Positions 10,522-22,053 of a stretch of 64,000 nucleotides of DNA are shown one piece after another; positions within the stretch are counted from its first letter, which is position 1, and each line of letters starts with the position of its first letter. The notes under the pieces are model-generated. The model was not told the DNA's origin, made no database searches, and was given only the letters and a program-made list of their open reading frames with translations. Both the position numbers and the translations under genes were made by a program. This DNA comes from Vitrella brassicaformis (Eukaryota > Sar > Vitrellaceae), in NCBI GenBank assembly GCA_001179505.1, contig CDMY01000296.1:3921-67920 (forward strand), given 5' to 3'.

Positions 10522-13500
10522 CGGAGGGGCAGGAGGGAGGTGGCATTTTTCGTCTGTTGGTATGGCCACATCTCTCTGGCCGCCTGGGGTCTGTGGTTTG
10601 GCACTGCGGTGGGTTGTGGTGTCCACACCTGTGCGTGACACATTTGGGCAATGACGGCGAGATCTTTTTCGTGTGTGGGGCTCGTCGATGTGTGCGGGCG
10701 GGCCTTCAGGACGAATGGATCGTCTGGGTGCTGTGCTGTGCTGTGCTGTGTTGTCTTGTCCTGTCTTGTGCTGTGTTTGGGTTTGTGTATCATAATGAAT
10801 GTTGAACAAGGGACGCTGGTGTGCATCACATCACACAGGCAGGGGCAGGGGATTCATGTGTTGGTCGGTCATCGTGTTGCTGCGGGATAGGATAGCCTCA
10901 CTCAGCCTGTAGATATGTTTGAAAGGACGAGAGGTGCTGCTCGCTTCGCTTGTCCACTACGGATGGATTGGCATCTCCTGGTGTGCTGATTGGCGTTCGT
11001 GCGTGGCGGTCGTTCGCTTCCCAGTGGCAGCCCCATCAGTGATGCTTCCACTGAGATGGAAGCAAAGCTGATCGGATTGCTGCTGCGGAGCGCATGGTTG
11101 CCATGCAGACGAGTTAGCCTGAGATGGACACACACAAATTGATGGGGGCAATTTTTATCATGAACGAGTGACACGGGCTGTGTGTGTGTCGGTGTGCGAT
11201 GTCACTGCTCTCTCTCCTCGTCCGGTCCCACTTTCTCACATTTCTCTCTCTCTCTGTGTCTCTGGCGCTCGTCTGTTACCTTCATGGTCACATACATACA
11301 TGAGATGCCACTCGCTCTCATTACATTCATTAACCAATGGATGGCGACCCTTGCACACCCACACACGCATGAGCGACGGACGGAGACTGCTGGTGACTGC
11401 CAGCTCTTCCTCTCAGCCCACCCAAGTTTTCCACACCTGCCTGTCGGTTAACGCTTGTTGGGTGTGGATCTTTCTGCCGCGTTGCCTCGTTGCCGTGTTG
11501 TGTTAAGATGTGTATGCGCGTGTGCCGCAGTGGCTGTGTGTCGTGTGTTGTGTGGCGACATTGACATGTGTGTGTGCGTGCTGGCATGCGATGCATGGCA
11601 TGTATGGCTGTCTGTGTGTCGGTCATCGAGTTGGATTGGGTGGGTAAGGAGGATGACAGACAGATAAGCTACCTTTGTGAGTGTCCTTCCTCTCGTTCAT
11701 CTCATCTGTCTGTCAATGCATCCCGCATCCATCTCGACCACTCCCACTCCACTCATCCAATCCAGGCCAGCCAGCCAGTCTCGACGAAACTCACGCAACT
11801 AAATCCATGCATGACATAAGCTTGCTTGAGGACCTTCAGACTCCATCTGCCTGCGTATACATTCCTGCACACATACACACACACACACATGCAGACAGAC
11901 AGACAGACAAAGACGGGGCATCCATACCCTCCCTACGTGTGGCGCGAAGCACACCCACCCCAACCATGGGCACAGCCATGCACACGCTCTTGTCTGTCTG
12001 ACTCACTGACTGTCTATCTGTCTGACTGTCTGAGTGTGTCCTGTCTGCCCCTGTGATTGACGCGCCCCTTATTGAGAAAAGGGTGGCGCCACCCGAGGGC
12101 AATCTATTCAGTTCGCTGTAGGATGGGCTTTGAACTACCCCAACAAAACAGGACGATGGGGTGGCTTCGATACACATCCAATCAGTCCACACACACATAA
12201 CACACACATATACCAACATACATTATCGGAAGACCAGTCCAGGCAGACAGAAAGACAGACACGAACGAGGCCTGGCTGGCTGGCTGGTCCGTCAGACTTC
12301 AACGAGGATGTGATATCTCCACAGGGCCTCGCGGGCCCGACAGAGGATTGACAGATAAACGATATCATCACTGGACCGGAGGGACCGACCCCCACACACT
12401 CACGCACGCACACACACCTGCCTGCCTGCCTGACCTCCTGGTGGTGTGTGTGTGAGTACCAGGCTGCGTTGATGTGTGTCGATAAAACAGACAGACAGAG
12501 GAGATGGCTCGGCTCTCGGCTCTCACGCACGGAGGGATTGACGCCCGTTGCCTGTCAGTCAGGTAAGACAGCACACACAGCGCACCAGAGGAGTACGCGC
12601 AGCTGTCAGTGCATCGTCACACATATGGGCAGAAGTAAGTGTGTGTGTGTGTGTGTGTCTCAGTCCGAGTCGTATGTTAGTTTGTGTGTCCATCACCGAA
12701 CCGATCGATTCGATCAGTGGAAGGAGAAGTAACGGTCTCATCAACGACACACACACACCCTCTCTGCCTGCCCGTGGTCGCTTCGCACCCACCTCGTGTG
12801 CACACACACAGCAGCTGCCGTGGAGTGGATGGTATGGTCGACACACCTGCACACACGCACACACACACAGACAGCAAGGATCCACAGGACACACACGAAG
12901 CCGTCAGGAGCCCATCTGTGCAGGTGTGTGGTGTGTTGTGGTATGTGGTGTGGTATCTATCTCAGTCTTAAAAAGCTCGTTTTGCGTCGTCAGGGGACGT
13001 CGGTGTAACATAAGTGAATGTGGAATCCATCACAGATACAGTACACCACCACCACCACACACTGCAGTGCAGTCAGTCACTGCAGCGACTGCACCCACCC
13101 GGCTTGGCTTGCAATGTAGTCTCTTCGTCGCGCCCCAACCCATAGATAGATCTGACCCCCAGCCACCTCACCTGCACACACACACACACACACACACAGA
13201 TACCATGGCGCCATGGCTGTGTCACATCTGCACACGAATCAGTCAGGGCATGTAAGCAGCTGTCTGCCTGTCTGCCTGTCTTGTCTTTGTGTGCGCGGCC
13301 TCAGCAGGAAGGCAGCTTCGATGGATCGGTTCCACACTGACATCTCTCTCTCTTCAGGCGCCGCCCAGCCTGCTGGCTGGCGGCCCACCATCTTGATGCA
13401 TCACGGGCCGGGGTGGGCCTCCCCCCCACCACACACACACGAGTGCGTGTCCTCACTCAACTCACCCTCCGGTATGTATGCAGACCAGACATATATGGCC

Positions 13501-13627
13501 TTTCACATCACACATCAGCCGGGGACGAAACCACGCTCAGACCTGACCGACGGACGCGACACACACAAAACAGAGGCACAACCACATCAGACCAGCCCCT
13601 GTATGTGTCTGCCGAGTGTGTGTGGTG
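10522..13627. other. 3.1-kb gene-free, microsatellite-rich block
   Basis: No reading frame here looks coding; the open frames are translated CA/TG, GACA and CCAT repeats. Dense simple repeats lie at about 11870-11920, 12180-12290, 12395-12430, 12640-12660, 12840-12880 and 13170-13200. Several stretches look like the introns of neighbouring genes (a GT start, a CA-rich part, a TG-rich part, then CAG), for example 12615-12662. The block may hold UTRs of flanking genes, a non-coding transcript or decayed sequence; nothing decides between these. Confidence 0.5.
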
Positions 13628-14339
13628 TCATGTGTCATGTTGTTGGCTGCGTAGCGTACGGTAGAAGACGACCTGCCCCTCAGGGTCGACGAATGCCAGC
13701 GACTTGCCGCTCGAACCGCCCTCGGCCAAACCTGTCCACCTGACAGACACGCACACACACACACAGGGGACGGGGAGGGAGGGAGGGACAAACACAGGCC
13801 ATCCATCCATCCATTCTGAGTTTGTCTGATGCCGACCTGACTGACCTGTCGATCGAAAGGTGATCCGTGTTGGCCACAGGTATCAGCACCTCACTCGAAC
13901 ACGCCTGAAGGAATGGAATGGAATGGCAGCACACACCACACACACACACACTCTGACATCCGTCGCTGGTTTGCCCCTCCTCTCATTTCACCTGGAAGGT
14001 CTCCTCGTCGAATCTGATGGCCTTGACCACATAGGTGCCCGCCTCCTCCCACCACAGCACCTCCGGGCAGCTCCAGTGCGGCGAACTGCGCACGAAGGCC
14101 CACACCAGCAGCAGGGCGCCGTCCCCGAACGGCAGCAAGACAGATCCATGAACCCCGGCGGACGATGCCGGGGCTGCTGCGCCAGATGACGACATTGCCG
14201 TTCGCCAGGACGCCTGCGAGATGAGCTCGCAGATGAGGCAGAGTTTTGTCGCGAGAAAGGCAGATCTGTTGGGCAACAGGCTCTGCAAGACACAGCAAGG
14301 CAGCGTCTGCAGCGAATTGCGGCGAATTGAGTCACACAC
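13628..14339 (-). CDS. Small protein of unknown function
   Basis: Three segments join in phase on the minus strand: about 14339-13995, 13906-13852 and 13741-13628, ending at a TGA at 13628. The two introns have GT-AG ends and the TG-rich 3' halves seen on the sense strand of other genes here, which supports the orientation. The product would be about 170 residues. Recognisable stretches are VLLPFGDGALLLVWAFV, EAGTYVVKAIRFDEETFQ and KSLAFVDPEGQVVFYRTL, beta-like strands without a known motif. The first exon could instead begin at an internal acceptor, so the N-terminus is unsure. Its proposed start is only 33 bp from the divergent SerRS start. Confidence 0.35.
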
Positions 14340-14372
14340 GTGACTGCGCTGTTGAGTGACTCACAGCAATCA

Positions 14373-14699
14373 ATGGGCGTAAGCAATGACGGAGGCTCAA
14401 CGCCGCACACACACGCACCGCCTCTGTGTGCATCCGCTGTGCGCTTCTCATACCTCTGCGCGTGTGTGTGTGTGTGTGTGTGCATCATCACTTACGGCGA
14501 ATTGTGTGTGTCAGATTGACATCAACTGGTTGCGAGAGGACAAGGGCGGCAACCCCGATGAGGTGCGCGAGAGCGAGCGGAAGCGCTTCAGGGACCCTAA
14601 GGTCGTCGACGACATCATCGCCACAGACAACTCATGGCGGCAGGAGCTCTACCAGGTGACACACACAGACAGACAGACAGACAGACAGACAGGGGCGCA

Positions 14700-14736
<37 letters not shown>

Positions 14737-17329
14737 GGAGTCGATGAAGAAGACGATGAACGACATTAACAAGGCGATTGGCAAGAAGAAAAAGGACAAC
14801 AAAGACGACCCCTGCGAGGTGGGGTTGGCAGGGCAGGGCAGGCACTCAAGTCACAATCATCCGTGTGTCCGTGCGGTGGTGTTGTGTGCGATGCGATGCG
14901 ATGCATCCCGTCAGGCCGAGATGGCGGAAGTGGCCACTGTCAAGGCCAACATCGCCGAACAGGAGAAAAAAGTCGACGTGGTCAGTGCAGTGCAGTGCAG
15001 GACGCAAGCACACACACACATGGATGGCTCTAATGATCTCTTTGGGCTGGCTATGTATGTTATGTAGATTGCCGGGCAGCGCGACAGCCTGCTGCACAAG
15101 ATTGGCAACCTGGTGCACCCCTCGGTCCCCGTGTCAGACAACGAAGACAACAACCAGGTAGGTTGAGGCAGGTGCGCCCCGCACCAACCGCAGACACCAC
15201 ACCCATCCCTCCCTCCGTGTGTGTGTGTGTGTGAAGGTGGTGCGCAGGTGGGGTGTGCCCAGCCGAGTGGTGTTTGATGGCAAGACGCCCGGCAGGCTGT
15301 ACCACCACCAAGTGCTCGCTAAGCTGTGCGGTGAGTGAGGTCGATTGCACACATGACTGACACAAACATGACAACAGAGAGCTGCGGTGATGGCTGGGCT
15401 GCATCTGTGTGTGTGAGTGTGTGTGTGTGTTGAGGTTACGAGCCGGAGCGAGGTGCTTTGTGTGCGGGTCACCGTGGGTACTTCATGAGGGGTGCAGGCG
15501 TGATGCTCAACATGGCTCTCATCAACTACGGTACCCCCGCCACGTCATGCACACCCACACCCACACCACACACGACAACACAAGCCTGCTGCTCCCTCGG
15601 CTCTGTGTGTGTCGTCCCATCCATTGCTTTGATTGCATTGCAATGATCTGATCAGGTGTGCAGTTTTTGATCAAGAAGGGCTACCTGCCGCTGTATCCGC
15701 CCTTCTTCATGAAGAAGGATGTCATGAACGAGACGGCTGAACTCAAAGACTTCGAAGAGACACTTTACAGGGTGGGGTGAGGTGGGTGGCGGCACCTTAA
15801 TTTGATAAACACATCAACACATGTGCACCCTCCCATCCCTCTCTCTCTCTCTCTCTCTGTGGTTAGATCCCCGGCAAGCAGTCAGGCGAGAAGGAGAGCG
15901 ACGGCACGCCCGACATGTTCCTCATCGCCACCTCCGAGCAGCCCATCAGCGCCTTCCACAGGGGCGACTGGCTGCGGCCTGACGAATGCCCAAAGAGGTA
16001 CACACACACCACACCCCGCCCATCCTCATCCACCGCACCGACACACACCATACATACACCATACCTACCCCAGGTGCAGATCCATCGATGTCCACGAGCC
16101 TCGTTGGTGTGTGTGTGTGTGCAGGTATGCAGGTGTGTCGACGTGCTTCCGGAAGGAGGCCGGCTCATCAGGTGGGGTGGGGGGTGGGTGGATGGGCAGA
16201 GAGACACTCATTGGGTGGGCAGGAGGATGGGGTGGGGTGTGTCTTGTCTGAGAGCTGCTGGTTTGTTGGTGTTGTGGTTGCCACCCACGCCTGCAGGCAA
16301 GGACATGTGGGGCATCTTCCGCGTGCATCAGTTCGAGAAAGTGGAGCAGTTCTGCATCACCTCACCCGTACGTATGAGCACCATAAGCATCACCCACACA
16401 CTTTTGTACTTGTGCGTGTCATGTGTGTCGTGTCGTGTCGTGTCGTGTGTGTAGGAGGAGTCGTGGGCGATGCACGAGGAGATGATCGGCATCGCAGAGG
16501 AGTTCTACCAGTCACTCGAACTCCCCTACCAGGTAAGGTACCCTACCCTACACACCCTGCACACCCTGCACACCACACACACATATCTGTCTGTGTCTGT
16601 GTGGTCAGGTGATCGCCATCGTGTCCGGTGCATTGAACGACGCCGCGGCCAAGAAGTACGACCTCGAGGCCTGGTTCCCTGGCTACGAGACCTACCGTGA
16701 GCTCGTCTCATGCTCAAACTGTACTGACTACCAGGTGAAGTGCCAGGTGCACACACAGACGGATCGGATCGACAGCAGACACCCACACAGAGGTGTGTGT
16801 GTTTGTGTGTGTGCAGGCGCGTCAGTTGGAGGTGCGTCACGGGCAGAAGAAGTCCGGCGAGAGGGAGAAGAAGTACTGTCACATGCTCAACGCCACGTTG
16901 GTCGCCTCACAAAGGTGGGTAGGTGATGCCTAACTCATGCGCATAATGCCTCGACATCAATCAGTTGAATGTCGGTCCTTCGTTCGTTCGTTTGTTTGTC
17001 TGTCCATCATCCAGGACGATGTGCTGCATTTTGGAGAACTACCAGACACCGACGGGCGTCAGGGTGCCCAGAGTGCTGGTCAGTCAGTGAGTCAGTGGGG
17101 GAGGGAGCACGCCTCGCACGACGACATGCAGCACGCTGCGTGTGTGTGTTTGTCTCCCTCCCTCCCTCCCTCCCTCCCTCCGTCCGTCCGTCAGATACCG
17201 TATATGGGTGGGGAGGAGTTTCTGCCCTTCCCAGAGGAGGCGCCGGCCGCCGCAGGCAAGGACAAGGACAAGGACAAGGAGGGCAAGAAGGAGAGCATCA
17301 AGGACAAGCCCGAACAAAACGGCGGCTAG
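14373..17329 (+). CDS. SARS1: Seryl-tRNA synthetase, cytosolic eukaryotic type
   Basis: This charges tRNA-Ser with serine. The family N-terminus is seen as [20 protein letters not shown], followed by the tRNA-binding coiled-coil arm across several short exons (to about 15160). The class II core follows: [36 protein letters not shown], motif 2 at [20 protein letters not shown], and motif 3 around [20 protein letters not shown]. The C-terminus is a Lys/Asp-rich tail like that of animal and plant cytosolic enzymes. About 13 exons are short, and nearly all introns have TG runs before the acceptor. The exon with IDINWL lacks its own ATG. A GTAAG donor after ATGGGC at 14373-14378 gives a phase-0 join (MG-IDINWL), so I place the start there; a continuous in-frame ATG at 14386 is the alternative. 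Confidence 0.92.
14703..14732. repeat. (GT)15 tract just before a SerRS 3' splice site
   Basis: About fifteen GT units run directly into the TAG acceptor before the exon that starts ATGGAGTCG. The same intron begins with ACACACAGACAGACAGACAG, so its two ends are partly complementary. Confidence 0.9.
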
Positions 17330-17648
17330 AGTCACCCACCTCATGACCTAATGACGGGGAATGGGTGGATGATGAGTGTGCGTGTCGTGCGACTGTGCAT
17401 GTGAGTGACTGAATGAGTGGCCGAGTGATTGTCGGCATGGTGGACTGACTCATCTCATCCGTCCCTTCCACGTACCTTGACCAGTCCGCGACACAAGCCA
17501 ATGACACGGCCCAGTGCTACGATTTGTGTCGCGACTTTGAAGGAGGCGGGGCAGACAGGAACGAACCGAGCCACCAACTCCACATTACGTTACCCAGCCG
17601 GCAACAGCTGCCTGCCATCATTAAAGCGCATGGCATGCATCGCACCGG

Positions 17649-17682
<34 letters not shown>

Positions 17683-17900
17683 GTACACACACGATCTCTC
17701 CTCTCGTCAATCAGTGGGTGTGTATGTGTCTGTTGCCGCGCCCACCCCGCCCTTCATCGAGGTTCGCCTCGCCTCGCCACACAAACCGACAACACAGAAC
17801 TGTGTAGCAGCTACCGATTAATAACGAGGCGGGCATCCAGCTGTACAAAGAAGTCCCTCATCCTCGCACGGCTCGTCGCTTTTGTCAGTCAGTCCATCAG
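17330..17900. other. Convergent intergenic stretch
   Basis: This separates the stops of SerRS (plus) and the LAMTOR4-like gene (minus). It has a (CTGT)n run near 17650-17690 and no coding frame that can be supported. It should contain both 3' UTRs; no polyadenylation signal could be assigned with confidence. Confidence 0.55.
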
Positions 17901-18320
17901 TCATGCCTTCTTGAAGACCCGCGTTTCGTCCTTCGATATCGGCAGAATCACATACTCGGCATTCTCAAACGTCACTGCATCGCATCGCATCACACGCAGA
18001 TGCGTTAATTGCGCTCTCCTCTTTGCTGCCATGCATCGTGTGTCATCTCTCACCCCACCAGTGACTCTGTGAAGCGCTTCGGCCTTGTTGATCATCCTTC
18101 CCGTGTTCCGCACCACTTTGCCCACCGCCGCCGCCACGGCCTCGGCGTCGCCATCGAACTTGCCATCCCTCTGAAGGCACGAGAGCGCACACATGATGAC
18201 CGCTCTCACAGAGAGAGAGTCTTGTTTGCCGTCACTGTTAGCTGTCATGGTTACCCTCAGGATCTTTCCACTCGTCGTATCGATGACCATGGCGGGCTGC
18301 GACGCACGGGACGAAGCCAT
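17901..18320 (-). CDS. LAMTOR4/roadblock-like small protein (tentative)
   Basis: Four short exons encode a protein of about 90 residues: MASSRASQPAMVIDTTSGKI in exon 1 (from 18320), then RRDGKFDGDAEAVAAAVGKV, RNTGRMINKAEALHRV, and TFENAEYVILPISKDETRVF before the stop at 17901. The pattern (strand, GK-I/L-R, Gly-Asp then an Ala-rich helix, and a final pair of strands ending in -VFKK) matches the compact roadblock/LC7 fold. The size and the GDxE helix resemble LAMTOR4, a Ragulator subunit that docks Rag GTPases at lysosomes. No catalytic residues are expected. The family assignment is by pattern only. The gene is divergent from the NHL-BTB gene, with as little as 18 bp between start codons. Confidence 0.45.
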   Translation of the reverse strand: MASSRASQPAMVIDTTSGKILRVTMTANSDGKQDSLSVRAVIMCALSCLQRDGKFDGDAEAVAAAVGKVVRNTGRMINKAEALHRVTGGVRDDTRCMAAKRRAQLTHLRVMRCDAVTFENAEYVILPISKDETRVFKKA

Positions 18321-18338
18321 TTTGCTCTTCGCTCTCGC

Positions 18339-21300
18339 ATGCAGATCTACGCAAGCTCGCGCGTCATCCCCGCCAAGATCTCTTCGCGCCGTGTGGCCCC
18401 CCTACTCTCGGCGTTGCAGCACAAAGCGACGCGGATGGCGTTGGAGTCGTCTGATGGTACTCCACACTTTCCACGCACCTAGCACAGTGAGCACACAGAT
18501 CTGTCGCGCGTGGCGTATGCGTTGTCTGTCAGTTTGGCGGATTCTGAACCACACTGGTGATGGTACCGACGATAGCAGGGAGGAGATCACGGCCACGTCA
18601 AGCCACCTTGGATGGTTTGACGACGCCCTCTGCAGCAGGCCCGGCCAGACCACACTCATCGCTGGCAACGAATCCTGCGGGAATCACGCAGGTCTATCTG
18701 GCGTGTATGTGTGTGTGGATGGATGGATGGATGTGTGTGTGTGCAGGTCACAGCGGCGAGGCGATGTTCAACTCACCATTTGGGTTCAGCTTTGCGCCGG
18801 ACGGCAGTTTGGTAGTGGCGGACACTGACAACTCGTGCATCAAACAAATCACGCCAAACGGCAATGTGGTGGGCCGGGCCGGGCTGGCGTGGGCGTTGGG
18901 TTGGTGTGATGGGATGTGTGTGTCTGGCCTGGCAGGTGACGACTCTGGCGACCAGTGCTGAGGGTTTCAAGAGCCCCACGGGCATCGTGGTGTGCGAGAG
19001 GACGGGCAACGCCTACATAGCCGACTCGGGGGTGTTCGGCATCTTCAGACTCAACCATGACACGGGCGAAGGTAAGACAAGGCAAGGCGACACACTCTGT
19101 GCCTGCCTGCTGGCAGCAGAGCGGTTTGTGTGGATGGATGGATGGATGGTCCAGTTGACATGATAAGTGGCGACATGACGGCGGGTCACCAGGAGAGCGA
19201 CGGCACCACCAACACCGTCGCACACTGGGACCTGCCATTCGGGCGTACAGACCACCTACACACACACACACACACACACACATCCATCCATCCATGTGTG
19301 TGTGTGTGTGTCATCCATTCATCCATCAGTCGCGATGGACAGCAGCGGCGACCTGCTGGTGTGCGACCGCTCCCAGCACGTCATCCGGAAGGTGCAGCTG
19401 TCGAGCGGCCTGCCCCTCAACGACCCCGCCAACACCATCACCGTCCAGCAGAACCACAAGTTCAGGCAGCACATCACACCGTACTCACACAGTGGCAGTG
19501 GCGCAGATGTCAATATCAACCGCACTCAGACCGTCGACTCGGTATGTATGTCAGAAAATCTCTGTGCAGGCGGGCTTAACCCATCCATCCACCCATTGGT
19601 CCATTCCGTGTTGGGGTTGGTGGGTCAGGAGGCTAATGTGGAGGTGGGGGGGAGCCGCGCCGATGTGCTGATCCAGCAGCCGACCACCAAGCTCATTGCC
19701 GGCGTCCCGGGCACACAGGGTATGTTATGTGTATACGCCACGCCCCATGCAGACCGAACCACACACAGACAGAGCAGCCATCGTGTGTGTGTGTGTGTGT
19801 GTTGGTATGTGATGTGTAGGTTGTGAGGACGGTCCGTCGAGCGAGGCGCTGCTCGACACGCCCACCGCCATCGCTGTGGCACCTGACGGCACCATATATG
19901 TCAGCGATATAGGTCAGTCCGCCAACACATTTGTGTGTCCGTGTGAGTGTGTGTGTTGTGTGCAGGGTCAGGCCGGTTGCGTCAGATATCGCGCGACTAC
20001 TCGAGGGTGCTGACACTGCCGGGCCATTACAGGGGGGCCTTGGGGCTCGACGTAGACAAACATGGAAGGTAAGTACTCGCGCGCACACACACACGACCAC
20101 GACCAGTTATGTGTTGGTGCAGGTTGTATGTCGCCAACACGGACGCCCGGCAGATCCTGCGCTACGACCCGCACAACGGCCAGGTGGTGGAGCTGCCCAC
20201 CACCGGCCTCGTCCATCCCGTAGCACTGCGAGTAGACTCCACATCAGGTGGGTGGGTGCATCACACACCACACCACACCCCGGCTCGGACACCCATATCG
20301 CTGTGTGTGTGTGGTTGTGGTTGTGTTTGTTGTGTAGGGGTGCTGTTTGTGGCTGACCAGCACTCATTCAAGGCCGTCAAGGTGGTCAAGAGCCTCCCTC
20401 CCACACACAGCACACTCAACGACGACATGGCACAGCTACTCACACAGGAGGTCGTCGGAAAGGCCGGGGAGGCATATGGATCTATCTGTGTGTCATACCT
20501 ACGTGCGTCCGTCCAGAGCCCCGGCAACGCGGCCTACGCTGACGTGACATTTGACGTCCATGGCACCCAGCTGCGTGCCCACTGCGCCATCCTCGCCTGC
20601 AGATGCGCAAAGATCATGCCACTCATCCAAAAGGGTAGCAATCACACACACACTACAATGGACCTATAGGTGTGCACCTTTGTGTGTGTGTGTGTGCGCG
20701 TGCGTGTGTGTGTGTGTGTCCATCGCCAGCGGCCGGTGGCCACACCAGCCAGATCTCCTCTGTTGGTGGTGGTGGTCATGGTGGCGTCATGGTGCCGATA
20801 GCCGACGAGGGTGTGACGCCCAAGGCGTTCGCGGCGTTTTTGTGTTTCCTCTACAGCGACAGGTGCATCGTAGACCAGGACACCGTTGAGCCACTGCTCA
20901 AGGTACAGCTAGCTGGGCAGGTCAAGGCGAAGACACGCACACACACACAGAGGGAGAATGGGCCCATGATGGGTATGCAATGCAGTTGTCTCACGAGTAC
21001 GGGATGGATCGTCTGACGCGTTTGGTTGAGGAGTACGTCATGAAGCGCGTGGAGGTGGACAACGTTATCGCACACATGAGGTGCGCAGGGCAGGGCAGGG
21101 CAGTTCTACCGGTCAGGCAGGGCACCTGAGGTGCCAGGCCTGGTGTGGCGGGCACTGCACCACTGTGATCGTATCGTGACACACCGACAGGATGGCGCAT
21201 GTCTATGGCGCCGAGCGCCTGAAGGCCGGCTGCATCAAGGTCCTCATCAGACACTTCAACCAGCTCCAGGCACGGCACGGCACACAGACACACACACAGG

Positions 21301-21446
21301 CAGCAGCTCAGCTCGACCCACTCGACACGACCTGTGTGCGTGTGTGTGTGTGTACGTCTGGTCTGCAGGCTGAGTTGGGCAAGTCAGGTCTGGAGGCCTA
21401 CCCCGAGTTGCTGAGCGAGATCATCGTGTCGCTGCCTCCCAAGTGA
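18339..21446 (+). CDS. NHL-repeat protein with C-terminal BTB domain
   Basis: The first three quarters is a set of NHL-type beta-propeller repeats, each with the GI/FxxxxDG-L-V-AD pattern: FGFSFAPDGSLVVADTDNS, TGIVVCERTGNAYIADS, VAMDSSGDLLVCDRSQHVIR, TAIAVAPDGTIYVSDIG, GLDVDKHGRLYVANTDARQI and GVLFVADQHSF. About six blades are visible. A BTB/POZ domain follows in the exons after 20500: YADVTFDVHGTQLRAHCAIL, then FAAFLCFLYSDRC, then a BACK-like helical tail to the stop at 21444-21446. BTB domains often recruit Cullin3, so a substrate adaptor with a propeller recognition part is a fair inference. The ATG at 18339 lies 18 bp from a divergent gene; the next in-frame ATG is at 18435. About 14 exons, with strongly CA/TG-rich introns. 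Confidence 0.75.
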
Positions 21447-21717
21447 CTCATAGATAGCATGGTGGGGGCAGGGCACCTTTACCGAGGTATGTAACCACTC
21501 GCACCCACTGCACTGCATCCATGCCGACGTCACGTCACGTCAAGCATCCACACACAATGTTATATGTCTCCCTCCCTCGCTTGCCTACGTGTGTGCGCCA
21601 GTGGCTGTTTGTCTGGTTTCTGCCTGCAACAGGTGATTGCCCCCACACCCGCCATGCCCCCTGCAGTGCCCCGCATACGTCATCACAGGCAAGCCCTGGC
21701 AGGCCTATCCGTCATGT

Positions 21718-21720
<3 letters not shown>

Positions 21721-21748
<28 letters not shown>

Positions 21749-21749
21749 C
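21721..21749. repeat. Poly-C homopolymer next to the gap
   Basis: A run of about 29 C bases ends four bases before the Ns. Such a run commonly stops sequencing polymerases, so it probably caused the gap; its true length is unknown. Confidence 0.9.
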
Positions 21750-21753
21750 ACCC

Positions 21754-22053
21754 NNNNNNNNNNNNNNNNNNNNNNNNNNNNNNNNNNNNNNNNNNNNNNN
21801 NNNNNNNNNNNNNNNNNNNNNNNNNNNNNNNNNNNNNNNNNNNNNNNNNNNNNNNNNNNNNNNNNNNNNNNNNNNNNNNNNNNNNNNNNNNNNNNNNNNN
21901 NNNNNNNNNNNNNNNNNNNNNNNNNNNNNNNNNNNNNNNNNNNNNNNNNNNNNNNNNNNNNNNNNNNNNNNNNNNNNNNNNNNNNNNNNNNNNNNNNNNN
22001 NNNNNNNNNNNNNNNNNNNNNNNNNNNNNNNNNNNNNNNNNNNNNNNNNNNNN
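21754..22053. other. Assembly gap (300 N)
   Basis: Exactly 300 unknown bases. The round number suggests an estimated or fixed-size scaffold gap. Confidence 0.98.

Noticed and set aside
10008-10829. Minus-strand frame of 273 codons opposite the PDK-ACT last exon
   Set aside because: The plus strand has the kinase and ACT motifs and a phase-consistent exon; the minus frame has no motif.
11870-12430. Regular short repeats considered as a CRISPR array
   Set aside because: They are simple di- and tetranucleotide microsatellites without unique spacers, in a eukaryotic genome.
12548-13255. Plus-strand frame of 235 codons in the gene-free block
   Set aside because: The product is mostly His-Thr and Cys-Val runs from CA/TG microsatellites.
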